Assembly (NCBI GenBank): GCA_965226925.1
Contig: CBDDEN010000010.1
Location: 310,001-374,000, forward strand
Source of the DNA: CBDDCX01 sp965226925
GTDB lineage: Bacteria > Gemmatimonadota > Gemmatimonadetes > Longimicrobiales > Gaopeijiaceae
Length of the DNA stretch: 64,000 bases
Direction: 5' to 3'
A program made the position numbers and the translations under genes. How positions within the stretch are numbered: the first letter of the stretch is position 1; the number at the start of each line of letters is the position of its first letter. The notes beneath the pieces were generated by a model that saw only the letters and a program-made list of their open reading frames with translations, was not told where the DNA came from and made no database searches. Below are positions 53,190-62,895 of the stretch, piece by piece.

Positions 53190-53535
53190 CGCCGGAGCCC
53201 TCCCCTGGGAGCTTAGTGAGGCGGAAACGTTTGCGTGTGTACAGCCAAAGGTAGGAGCGGGCGGGCCTGCCGGGCAAGCACGGAATCCCTCAGCGACCGA
53301 CGGTTACGGTGGGGAGACGGTACTGCTTGGGGCTTCGTTCTCCGCAACCGGACGCGACCGGGTCCCGTCCTTAGCGACCTGGAGCCCCCTACGAAAAGGT
53401 CACCCGAACTTCCAGATCGCCGGAGCCCTCCCCTGGGAGCTTAGTGAGGCGGAAACGTTTGCGTGTGTACAGCCAAAGGTAGGAGCGGGCGGGCCTGCCG
53501 GGCAAGCACGGAATCCCTCAGCGACCGACGGTTAC
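53188..53535. repeat. 120 bp direct repeat with mosaic spacer upstream of pilB
   Basis: The unit 53188-53307 recurs at 53416-53535 (offset 228) without visible change. The 108-base spacer interleaves pieces of the pilB 5' end (such as GGGGAGACGGTACTGCTTGG and TACGAAAAGGTCACC) with pieces of the comEA 3' end. Confidence 0.8.
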
Positions 53536-54173
53536 CAGGGGCTTCAACCGGGCGACCGTGGTGGGCGAGCCCCCTGACCCGCTCCAATCGTCCGTGGTGC
53601 GAAATCCGCCCAGCGTGTCCCGGAGAGGAGAATCCGAGAGGCGAGGGTCGATCCCACGCCAGGTAGCGCCTCCAGTTGCCTACGGCTCGCCCTGTTCAGG
53701 TCGATCACGACGGGGGCGGACGACGGCCGATCCGGGCGACTCGCCGCGTGGCGCGCGCCACCCCCAGGACGAACCGACCACTCGATGAAGGGCGCCATTC
53801 GAGCCAACGTCGAAGGCCCGATCCCGGGAACGGCGAGGAGGTCGTCAGCCCCCCGGAGCCCGCCCACTTCGTCCCTGTGCCGGATAATCCCCCGCGCCGT
53901 AGCGGGCCCCACCCCGGGCAAGCGGTCCAGTTGCTCTTCGGTGGCGGTGTTGGGATCCAGCGTTTCGCCGGTGGAGAGGGGCCGGCTACGGCGCGCCTCC
54001 TCGCTGCTTCGTCGATGGCTCTCCGCCAGAATCGAGTCCGCCTCGGAAGCTTTTCGGGCCCCGTACGGAGCCGACTGTGCCGGATCTCGATGAGCGGACA
54101 CGGCCCGGACAAAGCTCAGCGTGAGTACGAGCAGCGCGGCCCGGAAGAGGGCGCGGGATTCGGCGGACGTCAT
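53518..54173 (-). pseudogene. ComEA-like helix-hairpin-helix protein, frameshifted near its end
   Basis: An N-terminal hydrophobic segment (LFRAALLVLTLSFVRAVSA) suggests export or anchoring. HhH motifs are DPNTATEEQLDRLPGVGPAT, then LAVPGIGPSTLARMAPFI, and DLNRASRRQLEALPGVGSTL. The frame then breaks near 53622; adding one base gives ILLSRDTLGGFRTTDDW, followed by LSPTTVARLKPLV-like sequence, a typical ComEA ending at 53518. ComEA binds incoming DNA during T4P-dependent uptake. The break adjoins the mosaic repeat, so assembly error is likely. Confidence 0.7.
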
Positions 54174-54266
54174 GGAACACGCTAGCCACAGCGCGGGGCG
54201 AGACCATGGCTCGCCGGGTCGCCCGGCAAGGATTCATCGACGGGCCACGGGGCGTCCGCAAACGCG

Positions 54267-57200
54267 TCAGCGAAGTAGCGCGTCGTCGGCGATGATGAAC
54301 CGACCGAACAACCCGAACTGGAACTGGGTCGACCCCGACCGCAAACCAACGAACGACTTCCTGTCCGTGTATGAGAGTTGAAGCCGCAGATCGGTGCGGG
54401 AAACCGTGGTTTCCAGCCGCACCATCAAGCTCCGGATGAGCTCGTCGAGAAAGGGCACACACTGCGTTCCGCCCGCGGTGATGCGGCAGTTGCGGTCGGC
54501 GGTGTATTGGACCAACGCAGAGGTCGTCAGAGGCCTCTCGAGACGATCGGCCAACCCCAGCGGCGGGCGGAACGCACCGGAAATCGAAATGGTATGGTTT
54601 TCCCTCGCCCGCTCCGTGCCCCCCGTGGGATCGCCTCCCTCGCCTCTCACGAAGGACCCCCGGTAACTCGTGGACACTCCCCCGCCCCACACGATGGCTA
54701 CGTCCACCGGGACACGCTCATCCTGCTGAAAACGCTGCTGTTGTCCGACCCCGCCGTATCCGGTTTCCTGCCGCACACGCTGGAAGCCCGTCGACACGCT
54801 CACGCGCTGAAGGAGTGACTGGTCCTGGGGCAACGGGAGACTCGTGACCGAGGCCGATACGTCGGGCCACGTCTTACGCTTGAGCGTTCGATCACTCCGG
54901 GTGTCGAGCGTGTTGGCCTCGCTGCGACGGTAGCTCACTCCGACCCGAATCGCTGACGGCAGGCGGACGCCGGACCGGGCGGTCCAACCGACCCTATCCG
55001 TGATCGTGGCGGCCGTGTCCGCATCCATGAACCGATAGCCGTCGATGTCGGCGATCCCGAACCGATACTGGTACCCGGGATTGACCGGATCGCGGTTGAA
55101 TCGCGACGTGATCCCGTCTTGGTAGGTGATCGAAACGGGCTCGACCGCCTGCAGGGCCTCTTGCACGGCGCGGCCGAAGCCTGATCGCCCCGCGTCCGCC
55201 GACGTGGGGCCGAGCAGGGCCTCCGGGAGGATCGTGAACTGTCCGGTGAAGTCACGTTGACCGTTGATGTTACGCTGTAAGGCCAGGACCGTATCCCCAT
55301 TCGTTACGGCTTGATCCACGAACGTGGCGTTTCGGTCGCTGGAGTAGTAGGTCTGCCACCCCAGGTTGGCCCGCAGCCAGTCTCCGAGTCGCGGCTCGTA
55401 GTTCAGGCGAGTCCGAACGAGCTGATCGGTTTCCCAACCGAAGTCCAGTCCCATCAACTCCGACCGCTCTTCGTCGAGAAGATCCTGAACCCGTGTGTCC
55501 GCAACGCTCTCATCAGGACGCAGGAGATCCCGGATCGAGACCAGATCGGCCTGGGCCGTGACGGCCCGAAACGGTCGGAAGACAAGCTCCATGGCGCCTT
55601 CCAGGGACTCCCTGGGAGACCGGGTCTCGACCACCAGACTGTCTGCGGGCCCCTCTACGATCTGATCGAACCGCCGAGCTCGCTGATCCGTCCTGGCGTA
55701 CGAAGCACCCAGCGAGAAACGTTCGGGAGTCCACCTAAACCGGCCGTTGACGACTCGTTCCTCCCACGCCTCGGGCAGGAGCCAGCGGAGCACGGGACGC
55801 AAGAAGCGCGGAACCACGGCGAAATCCCCTCGACCCACCGCCCGTCCGTAGCCCAGCCGGGCATCGACGCCCTCCGCCGAGCCTTCGGCCGTGATCGCGC
55901 TCGAAGCCACGGTGTAGTACCCAGCCCTGGCCTCCAATCCGTCGAGCAGCAGTCCGACGACCGGATTGGCGGCAGGCGTGCGCTTCCGGAAGGAGACGTC
56001 CACGCGTGTTCGTCGGGAGCCGGTCTCCCTCAAGTTCAACACACTTCCGGCTCTCACGTCACTGCGGGCGAGAAACTGCGGATCCTGCTCGGCTTGGACG
56101 TGGGACACCGTGAGCGGAATCTCAACCCCCCACGCAGCCGGGGTCATGCGATCCAGGCTCAGCGTCGAGTTCACGCTGAAGACGCGATCCGCTTGGAAGG
56201 TGGGGTTGTCCTCGAGTTGACGGAACAGGGCCCCACGGCTGGTGACGGTCATGTGCGTCGCCCATACGTCCGAGGCTTCCACGTCGACCCCGAAGTGCGA
56301 TGCCACACCCACGTCTCGAAGCGCATCCGACAGACGCATCTCGTTGATCCACACCTCACCCGTGGTCGGGCCCCCGAGTCGATTCCAGACCCCCAAGGAG
56401 AGCTCGCGCACCGCGGCCAGGTTGGGCGCCCGAGCTCGGTCCTTCAAGACGACCGCGTAGGTCGAGTCCCTCGCCCACAGCTCCACGGGAGGATCCGTCG
56501 GTCCCCTCGGGTTGACGATGAGCTCTTCCTCGGCTCGCCGCCGGAGGTCGAGCCACTCCGTGAAGTCGACCACGATCTCGGGAAGCCAGTCCCCGGGCAT
56601 CACACGATCGGGGCTCACGACCCGAGTGAGGGTCGTGCGATAGAGGTAGAAGTTCTCGTCGTCCTCGCCCACCTTCACGAAGAACGAAACGGGCTGTGTC
56701 GGCCCCCAGTCCCCGGCGCGGGCCAGGGCCCAGAGCCTCAGCTCTCCGTAGGCCAAGAAGTCCCTCGGGCGTTGCGGAAAGCGGTTGAAGACCTCGGCGC
56801 GGTCGCCGGACTGGAGGTCTTCGTACTCGAGCTTGAGGCCCTTCTCGTTGAACTCGAAGCCGCGGCCCGCGAAGGCTGTGGTCGGATCGTCCAACTCCTC
56901 GACCACTCCCGGAGGGGCCTCGTACCCCTCGCCCTCGGTAACCCGGCTGACCGGCCCCACCTCGGCCCGCCCTACAAAGCTCGCCGTATCGCCGATGATG
57001 CCTCTCATCACGCCCGACTCGGTGCGCTTGACCCAATGGGTCCCCACGACGCGCATGCGAGTGAGTATGAACTGCTGCTCCTTCGCCCCCGCGACGGTGA
57101 GGCGCAGGTGCTTTACCGCGCGAAAATCCACCTCGGAAAAGAGGCCAGGAACCGCCGTCGCGTCGACTCCTCTCAGGGGAATGCGGTAGAGCTGGAAGTT

Positions 57201-60200
57201 GGTGCGTGTCTCCGCCCGCGTACGGACCAGGAAGGGCGAGGAGCCGTCCAGTCGCACCACGAAGCGCAGATACCGCTCCAATGTGTCCAGGTTGCCGTCC
57301 CCGTCCATGTCCTCGGAGTCCTGCCGGCCGTTCCCGCGCGTACAGTTGGCGCGGGGGTCGCCCGTCGAGTAGACAGCGGCAGGGTCTGCCTGGCAGGACT
57401 CGAGCCAGACTCCACGCGCGTCGGCCTCGGAGCTCCAGATCTCGCCGAGCCGTGGATCGGCCTCGTGGTCCAGAATGCCAGCTCCCCATCGTGAGCCGTT
57501 GCTTTTCACGCCGTTCAGCCGGCCCTCGGCGTCCACGAACAGGGCGTCCTCCGCCACGGTGCCCAGATCGATGACGAGGCTTAGGGAGTCGCCTTCCGCG
57601 ACGTAGAACTCGAGCGATTCGCTCTTGCTCAGGTCGAGCCCGGTGGAGCTGAGGCTGGTCGTGATGGAACGCCACGAGGTGCCCCCGGGCGCGTCGGGGT
57701 TGGGCGTGAAAGAGAAGAGCATGCCGATCTCGCGGACCTGGTTCCCCTGCGTGTTGATCTGCCGGTCGATGTCGTCTCCCGGGAGGAACCCCGGAAAGAC
57801 CCCCACACTGTCCTTGCCGGCACCCGGAAGGGTCCAGCTGTGCTGCCACACTAGATCCCCCGCATCGGTGTCGTCGAGGGCCACCGGGAGCACGCCCTCA
57901 GCGCCGGCCCTGAATCCCGGTACGGCCCCGTGCATCCAGTCGTACGAGAACAGAGAGAGGGCGAGTTCGTTGGACGCATCGAAGTCGTCGAGGAAGACGT
58001 CGGAGCGGATGTTCGGATTGGGGAACGAAAGGGCGACCTCGCCCTCGACTCCGATGCGGGACGGCCCACCCACCCGCAGGAACGGTATGCTCTCCACCAA
58101 GCGGTCCAGCCCCCGGGCCGGGAAGTCGAAGTCCATGCTCAGACCGCTCAACGTGATGGCGGCCGGCTCCACACCGAGCTGCGGGCGGTTGACCAACGTT
58201 CTCTCTCGCTGGTGGAGGGCCAGGAAGTTGAACCCACCGACCTCCCCGGCCGACAGGCGACCACTGACCCCGAAGACCGTGGTCGGAGCCACCTGGAAGA
58301 TGGACTTCTGCTCCCATGCGGCCCGCACGACCGGCTCGGAGGCCGTGGCGAACTGAACCTCCGGCTGAATAAGGGTGACCTGACCGATGGAGTAGTCGAT
58401 CTGATAGTCCGTTCCGCGAGTCAGCAGGCGGTCCCCCAGGAAGATCCGCTCGGAGTCGTCGCGTATGCCGATGGCACCCAGGGAAAACGAGGAGATGACG
58501 CCGCGGCTCCTCAGCTCGAAGGGGATCGTAAGCCGGTACAGACCTCCGCTCTCCCTCAAGAACGGGTCCTCTTCCTCATAGATGGTGGGGTTCGCGTCGC
58601 CACCGAGCATCGACGCCGTCTGAACGTCGCTGAGTCGGAGGGACTCCACAGGTGGAGGTGTCTGGAACGGCCTGAGTGTCGGGAACACGATGAACACGCC
58701 CGGAATGACCGGCTGCTCCTGGAATAGCTCCAAGGCGGGCTTGTAGACGCCACCGGCGTCGAGCACATCGACCGGCGACTCCTCGTCGAGGCCGAAGAGG
58801 CGCAGGAAGGTGATGTCCCGGCCCCCGAGTTCCCTTTTGAACGTGCGCCCGGCGCTCAGCTCGCCCAACGAAATCGTCAGTTGAACCGATTTCGGGTCCA
58901 CATCCGGGGACGACGACACCCGGTAGACCTGGTGCATCTCCAGATCCCAGGTCGGCCTCCCCGGACGGTGGTTCGCCCGAGATGCTTTCAGGAGCTTCAG
59001 GCGCGGGCGTCCGCCTTGGTTGTAGACCCGCTCGGGGTTGTAGGTACCGATGGTGTCGCCCGTCGCCGTGACGTACGTCACGGCGAGCATCTCGTCCTGC
59101 CTCAGGGGCTGGCGCAGAGCCAGCCAGAGCCCGCTCGAATGGACCGAGTAGTCGACGCCCGGCTGTAGAAAGCGGAACCACCCCGACTCCTCGACCGTGT
59201 CTCCGTCCTTTGAGGCGAACCCATCCGCCTGGATCAGACCCTCCACCTGCTGACGGGTGACCGGGTCGGTCTCGAAACGGTAGACCTGGATGGGCTCGGC
59301 GCCCGGGGAAAGGCCCACCGGCCCCGACGCGGGGTCGAGCGACAGAATGTCGATGTGCGGGCTGCGGTCGATGAGCTCGGGATCCAGCAGGAAGAAGAAC
59401 TGGCCGCGAACGTAGTCGGCGTCATCGAGCACCAACGTATCGACTTGTACGAAGCTCTCCTGCCCCGGTCCCCCGCTCAGCCGGAACTCCCGCCTGGACA
59501 GATCGCCCTGCTGCTGGGCCCAGACACCGTCGAATTCCAGCGGCCCGACCTGACCCGAGGCGAGGAAGCCGAAGTTGCCTGCCGGGATGCCCTCGGTGAG
59601 GAACCGTGATGCCGGAAGAGCGAACGTGACGTCGCCCAACTCGACGTGCTTCAGGACGTCGTCGTCGTCGCCGTCGTAGAAGATGTTGATGTTGTTCGCG
59701 GCGGAGAACTCACGAGCCTGGTCGAAGTCCACGTCCAGCGTGAGGCGCTCGGCAATGGTCCCCTGGGCGCGCACCGCGAATTGAATGTCGGGGTCGAGTT
59801 GCGGGAACGCGCTCGGGTCGCAGGAGAACTGAACCCGCGTGTCGCAGGGCCGAAAGCGCGTCCAATCTCCTCCCAGCTCGGCCTGCCCGACGATCTCGAC
59901 ATCGAGGTCGGCCAGTCCGCCACCCAAAAGGGACACCGCCGCGTCTCCCGACCCCGGCCGACGAGCCCGTTCCGGAGCGGACGGTTCGAACAACGCCATG
60001 CGCTGGAGCGCCAGGCGTCGTCGGATGAGGGTCGGTCCAGGAGCCACCAACCACCGCGAGGCCTCAGGCACCGGGCCACCTCGCACTACGTCCGGCAGGG
60101 TGAAGGTCACGGGGACCAGAGGCAGGATCGGCTTGAGGCCGAGTCGGGCCACATATCGCGGCCTCCCGTCGGGTCGGCCGGGAAACGCCGCGAGGAATGC

Positions 60201-60320
60201 CGGGAGCTCGAGCCTGGGTGGTTGCCACCGGACCGTGTCTTGGACGGCCTGCACCGTAACGGCGCGGCCGGGCGACGGCACAGTCAGCACGAGAACCAGC
60301 AGGGCAGCCGATAATACCAC
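54267..60320 (-). CDS. sprA: SprA-like giant surface/secretion protein
   Basis: The 2,017-residue protein starts at a GTG with a signal peptide (VLSAALLVLVLTVPSPGRA). Repeated SprA-type blocks are visible: VDFDQAREFSAANNINIFYDGDDDDVLKHVELGDVTF, LDDADYVRGQFFFLLDPELID, then VFLDDFDASNELALSLF, and a C-terminal region of paired beta strands. In Bacteroidota SprA is the outer-membrane translocon of the type IX secretion system and is needed for gliding. It is somewhat shorter than that protein (about 2,400). No other type IX genes are in the window. It is divergent from the lpt genes. Confidence 0.82.
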   Translation of the reverse strand: MVLSAALLVLVLTVPSPGRAVTVQAVQDTVRWQPPRLELPAFLAAFPGRPDGRPRYVARLGLKPILPLVPVTFTLPDVVRGGPVPEASRWLVAPGPTLIRRRLALQRMALFEPSAPERARRPGSGDAAVSLLGGGLADLDVEIVGQAELGGDWTRFRPCDTRVQFSCDPSAFPQLDPDIQFAVRAQGTIAERLTLDVDFDQAREFSAANNINIFYDGDDDDVLKHVELGDVTFALPASRFLTEGIPAGNFGFLASGQVGPLEFDGVWAQQQGDLSRREFRLSGGPGQESFVQVDTLVLDDADYVRGQFFFLLDPELIDRSPHIDILSLDPASGPVGLSPGAEPIQVYRFETDPVTRQQVEGLIQADGFASKDGDTVEESGWFRFLQPGVDYSVHSSGLWLALRQPLRQDEMLAVTYVTATGDTIGTYNPERVYNQGGRPRLKLLKASRANHRPGRPTWDLEMHQVYRVSSSPDVDPKSVQLTISLGELSAGRTFKRELGGRDITFLRLFGLDEESPVDVLDAGGVYKPALELFQEQPVIPGVFIVFPTLRPFQTPPPVESLRLSDVQTASMLGGDANPTIYEEEDPFLRESGGLYRLTIPFELRSRGVISSFSLGAIGIRDDSERIFLGDRLLTRGTDYQIDYSIGQVTLIQPEVQFATASEPVVRAAWEQKSIFQVAPTTVFGVSGRLSAGEVGGFNFLALHQRERTLVNRPQLGVEPAAITLSGLSMDFDFPARGLDRLVESIPFLRVGGPSRIGVEGEVALSFPNPNIRSDVFLDDFDASNELALSLFSYDWMHGAVPGFRAGAEGVLPVALDDTDAGDLVWQHSWTLPGAGKDSVGVFPGFLPGDDIDRQINTQGNQVREIGMLFSFTPNPDAPGGTSWRSITTSLSSTGLDLSKSESLEFYVAEGDSLSLVIDLGTVAEDALFVDAEGRLNGVKSNGSRWGAGILDHEADPRLGEIWSSEADARGVWLESCQADPAAVYSTGDPRANCTRGNGRQDSEDMDGDGNLDTLERYLRFVVRLDGSSPFLVRTRAETRTNFQLYRIPLRGVDATAVPGLFSEVDFRAVKHLRLTVAGAKEQQFILTRMRVVGTHWVKRTESGVMRGIIGDTASFVGRAEVGPVSRVTEGEGYEAPPGVVEELDDPTTAFAGRGFEFNEKGLKLEYEDLQSGDRAEVFNRFPQRPRDFLAYGELRLWALARAGDWGPTQPVSFFVKVGEDDENFYLYRTTLTRVVSPDRVMPGDWLPEIVVDFTEWLDLRRRAEEELIVNPRGPTDPPVELWARDSTYAVVLKDRARAPNLAAVRELSLGVWNRLGGPTTGEVWINEMRLSDALRDVGVASHFGVDVEASDVWATHMTVTSRGALFRQLEDNPTFQADRVFSVNSTLSLDRMTPAAWGVEIPLTVSHVQAEQDPQFLARSDVRAGSVLNLRETGSRRTRVDVSFRKRTPAANPVVGLLLDGLEARAGYYTVASSAITAEGSAEGVDARLGYGRAVGRGDFAVVPRFLRPVLRWLLPEAWEERVVNGRFRWTPERFSLGASYARTDQRARRFDQIVEGPADSLVVETRSPRESLEGAMELVFRPFRAVTAQADLVSIRDLLRPDESVADTRVQDLLDEERSELMGLDFGWETDQLVRTRLNYEPRLGDWLRANLGWQTYYSSDRNATFVDQAVTNGDTVLALQRNINGQRDFTGQFTILPEALLGPTSADAGRSGFGRAVQEALQAVEPVSITYQDGITSRFNRDPVNPGYQYRFGIADIDGYRFMDADTAATITDRVGWTARSGVRLPSAIRVGVSYRRSEANTLDTRSDRTLKRKTWPDVSASVTSLPLPQDQSLLQRVSVSTGFQRVRQETGYGGVGQQQRFQQDERVPVDVAIVWGGGVSTSYRGSFVRGEGGDPTGGTERARENHTISISGAFRPPLGLADRLERPLTTSALVQYTADRNCRITAGGTQCVPFLDELIRSLMVRLETTVSRTDLRLQLSYTDRKSFVGLRSGSTQFQFGLFGRFIIADDALLR

Positions 60321-60371
60321 TATGCAACAAGCCCGGGATCGGAAGCCGAGGTGCGGTGTAGGGTTGTCCGA

Positions 60372-61817
60372 ATGGGAATCATCACCAGGTATCTAATCCG
60401 TGCTCACGCGGGGCCGTTTCTCTTCGCGTTTTCGGCCTTAACCGGGCTCCTCTTCCTGAACGCCGTCGCTCAGCGGATGGAGAGCCTTGTCGGGAAGGGT
60501 CTGCCGTGGAGCGTAATAGGGGAGTTTTTGCTTCTCTCCTTGCCGCACACGATCGCTTTGACTCTCCCCATGGCCATCCTAGTCTCAGTACTCTACACGT
60601 TCAGTGAGCTTACTGCCGCGAACGAGATTACCGCCATGTCCGCGGGTGGGATCAAGCCCGTCACCATGCTGGCTCCCCTCCTCGGTGTCGGCGTAATCCT
60701 GGCCGGCGTGATGTTCTATTTCAACGATCAGATACTCCCCGAGACCAATCATCAACTCAAGAACCTGATCATCGATCTCGGCAAAAAGAGCCCCACGCTG
60801 GAGCTACGGGAACGGGTCATCAACAATATCCAGACGGAGGCCCGCGCCGGAACGGTGTACCTGCAGGCCGCCAGCATCGATCCTACCACAAACGAGATGA
60901 CCGACGTGGTCATCTACGACCTGAGCGACCCCTATGCCCACCGGACCACTTACGCGATCAGCGGGAAGATGGAGTTCAATCAAGCGCGCACCGACCTCTA
61001 CCTGACGCTGTACAACGGCGAGGTACGGGAGGTTGGGGCGGATCGGTCTGGCGAGTTCAACCGCTCTGAGTTCGAGACGCAGATCATTCCCTTGCGGGGC
61101 GTGGGCGACGAGTTGGAACGTCAACAGGGAGGGAGCGTTCGAAGCGACCGTGAGATGTCGGTGGCCATGCTTCGGGAGGAGGTCGCGGACCGGAAGGCCG
61201 AGATCGCGCGGGTACAGGAGAGCGGATACGAACGGGCCCGCATGGCGCTCGATCAGGCTCTGGGACGCCCCCCGGAGGGCACACCGACGCCATATGACGT
61301 CATGCCTCCCCCACCGCAGGTGGTCGACGACGATGAGGTGGCCGGCAAGGAGTTCCTCATCTTCGAGGACGACATGACTCGGCGGCTTGCCCTGACCGGC
61401 CGCCAGAATCATGGCCAGATCTTCGCCCTCCAGACCACCGTCGACCAGTTCTGGGTCGAAATCCACAAGAAGTTCGCCATCTCGTTCGCGTGCATCGTGT
61501 TCGTGCTGATCGGCGCCCCCCTGGCGATCCGCTTCCCGCGGGGTGGAGTCGGCATGGTGATCGCCGTGTCGGTAGGCATCTTCGCGGTCTACTGGGCCGG
61601 CCTGATCGGTGGCGAGAATCTGGCCGACAAGGGGGTGGTGGCGCCGTTTTGGGCCATGTGGGCCCCCGATCTGGTGTTCCTGGCCCTGGGGCTGTTCCTG
61701 TCCGTCCGCATGGGCCGTTCCACGGGCGCGAACCGGGGTGGGGGCATCGACGAGGCGCTGTTCGCCGTGGGAGACTTCTTTGGACGGCTGGCGAGGCCTC
61801 GCAAAGCATCCGCATGA
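60372..61817 (+). CDS. lptF: LptF/LptG-family permease, first copy
   Basis: The 481-residue protein is a YjgP/YjgQ-type permease of the lipopolysaccharide export complex LptBFG. It starts MGIITRYLIRAHAGPFLFAF, has TLPMAILVSVLYTFSELTAANEITAMSAGG near residue 75, a large periplasmic part from about 120 to 345, and the last helices FACIVFVLIGAPLAIRFPRGG and VSVGIFAVYWAGLIGGENLAD. The stop overlaps the next start (ATGA). The periplasmic part contains a charged helical insertion of about 90 residues. Confidence 0.88.
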   Translation: MGIITRYLIRAHAGPFLFAFSALTGLLFLNAVAQRMESLVGKGLPWSVIGEFLLLSLPHTIALTLPMAILVSVLYTFSELTAANEITAMSAGGIKPVTMLAPLLGVGVILAGVMFYFNDQILPETNHQLKNLIIDLGKKSPTLELRERVINNIQTEARAGTVYLQAASIDPTTNEMTDVVIYDLSDPYAHRTTYAISGKMEFNQARTDLYLTLYNGEVREVGADRSGEFNRSEFETQIIPLRGVGDELERQQGGSVRSDREMSVAMLREEVADRKAEIARVQESGYERARMALDQALGRPPEGTPTPYDVMPPPPQVVDDDEVAGKEFLIFEDDMTRRLALTGRQNHGQIFALQTTVDQFWVEIHKKFAISFACIVFVLIGAPLAIRFPRGGVGMVIAVSVGIFAVYWAGLIGGENLADKGVVAPFWAMWAPDLVFLALGLFLSVRMGRSTGANRGGGIDEALFAVGDFFGRLARPRKASA

Positions 61818-62887
61818 TCCGGATACTCGATCGACTCATCGCCACGACGTTTCTGCGCATTTTCGCGCTCTTCATCATCGGCGCACCGCTCCTATTCGTC
61901 ATCGGCAACATCGTCGAGTACGTCGATCGCTACTTCGAGCGGGGCCTCACAGTCAAAGAGGTGGCCTGGGCATACGTCTACCAGTTTCCCGAGTACATCT
62001 CCTGGTCGTTTCCCATCGCGGCACTGCTCGCCGCCGTCTTCACCATCCACACGATGACGCAGCATAGTGAGGTCATGGCCGCCAAAGCCGGTGGCATCTC
62101 GTTCCATCGACTCATGGTGCCCCTGATCATCATGGGGGTCCTGCTGACGGGGGCCGGTCTGATACTCAGCGAGATAGTCCCGGTCGCGAAGCGGCGTGCA
62201 GGCCAGATTCTCCGAAGCGAGGACCCCAGCAGACAGTGGCGGGCGACGTTCGTGTTCAAGGGAGACGACGATCGGACGCTCACGGTTCAGCGGCTGAACA
62301 CGGAGCCGGCGAGCCTGCGCGAGGTGATCATGGAGGTCCCGGCACGGGCGTCTGGCCGGCCCGCCGAGCACATCTCGGCGAGGGAGGTTCCCTTCGATAC
62401 GGTACACGGGTGGACCTTCCGGGACGGGTATCTCCGGATCCTCCCTGAGGGTCGACCCGCTTTGACCTTTCGCTTCGACTCCCTCCGAACCACAGGTTTC
62501 GGCGAGCACCCCACGAGCCTACTCGAGCGACCCAACGACGAGGATGAGATGACGGTCGCGGAGATCGACCGCATGGCGGCCAACATCAGTCGTTCGGGGG
62601 GGGATCCGAGCAAGCTCCTCGTCAAGAAGGAGCAGCGTAGGGCGATCGCCGTCGCGACGCTGGTGATCATCCTCTTCGGCGGACCGTTGGCCACGAGTTC
62701 GCGACGCGGCGGTGCCGCGTACGGCATAGGCGTGGCGCTCGGATCGACGATCCTCTACATGCTCGTGTTCCGGCTTGCAGGGGCCGCGGGTCGGTCGGGA
62801 GCGATGTCCCCGATGCTGTCGGCGTGGTTGCCCAACGTGGTCTTTCTGGCCTGCGGGCTGATTCTGCTTAAGCGCGTGAGGACCTGA
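61814..62887 (+). CDS. lptG: LptF/LptG-family permease, second copy
   Basis: The 357-residue partner starts MIRILDRLIATTFLRIFALF, with YQFPEYISWSFPIAALLAAVFTIHTMTQHSEVMAAKAGG, the periplasmic jellyroll, then AVATLVIILFGGPLATSSRRGGAAYGIGVALG and the final helix AWLPNVVFLACGLILLKR. LptF and LptG form the heterodimer that extracts lipopolysaccharide with LptB. Translational coupling to the first copy supports a 1:1 complex. The F/G assignment is by order. Confidence 0.88.
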   Translation: MIRILDRLIATTFLRIFALFIIGAPLLFVIGNIVEYVDRYFERGLTVKEVAWAYVYQFPEYISWSFPIAALLAAVFTIHTMTQHSEVMAAKAGGISFHRLMVPLIIMGVLLTGAGLILSEIVPVAKRRAGQILRSEDPSRQWRATFVFKGDDDRTLTVQRLNTEPASLREVIMEVPARASGRPAEHISAREVPFDTVHGWTFRDGYLRILPEGRPALTFRFDSLRTTGFGEHPTSLLERPNDEDEMTVAEIDRMAANISRSGGDPSKLLVKKEQRRAIAVATLVIILFGGPLATSSRRGGAAYGIGVALGSTILYMLVFRLAGAAGRSGAMSPMLSAWLPNVVFLACGLILLKRVRT

Positions 62888-62895
62888 GGGGCCGC

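Noticed and set aside
53544..54173. ComEA-like protein ending at 53544 in its first frame
   Set aside because: The last residues of that frame lose HhH similarity, whereas the alternative frame gives a normal ComEA end at 53518.
55311..57494. Plus-strand open frame of 727 codons
   Set aside because: It is antisense to sprA, has no recognisable domain, and is expected from the codon bias of this high-GC gene.
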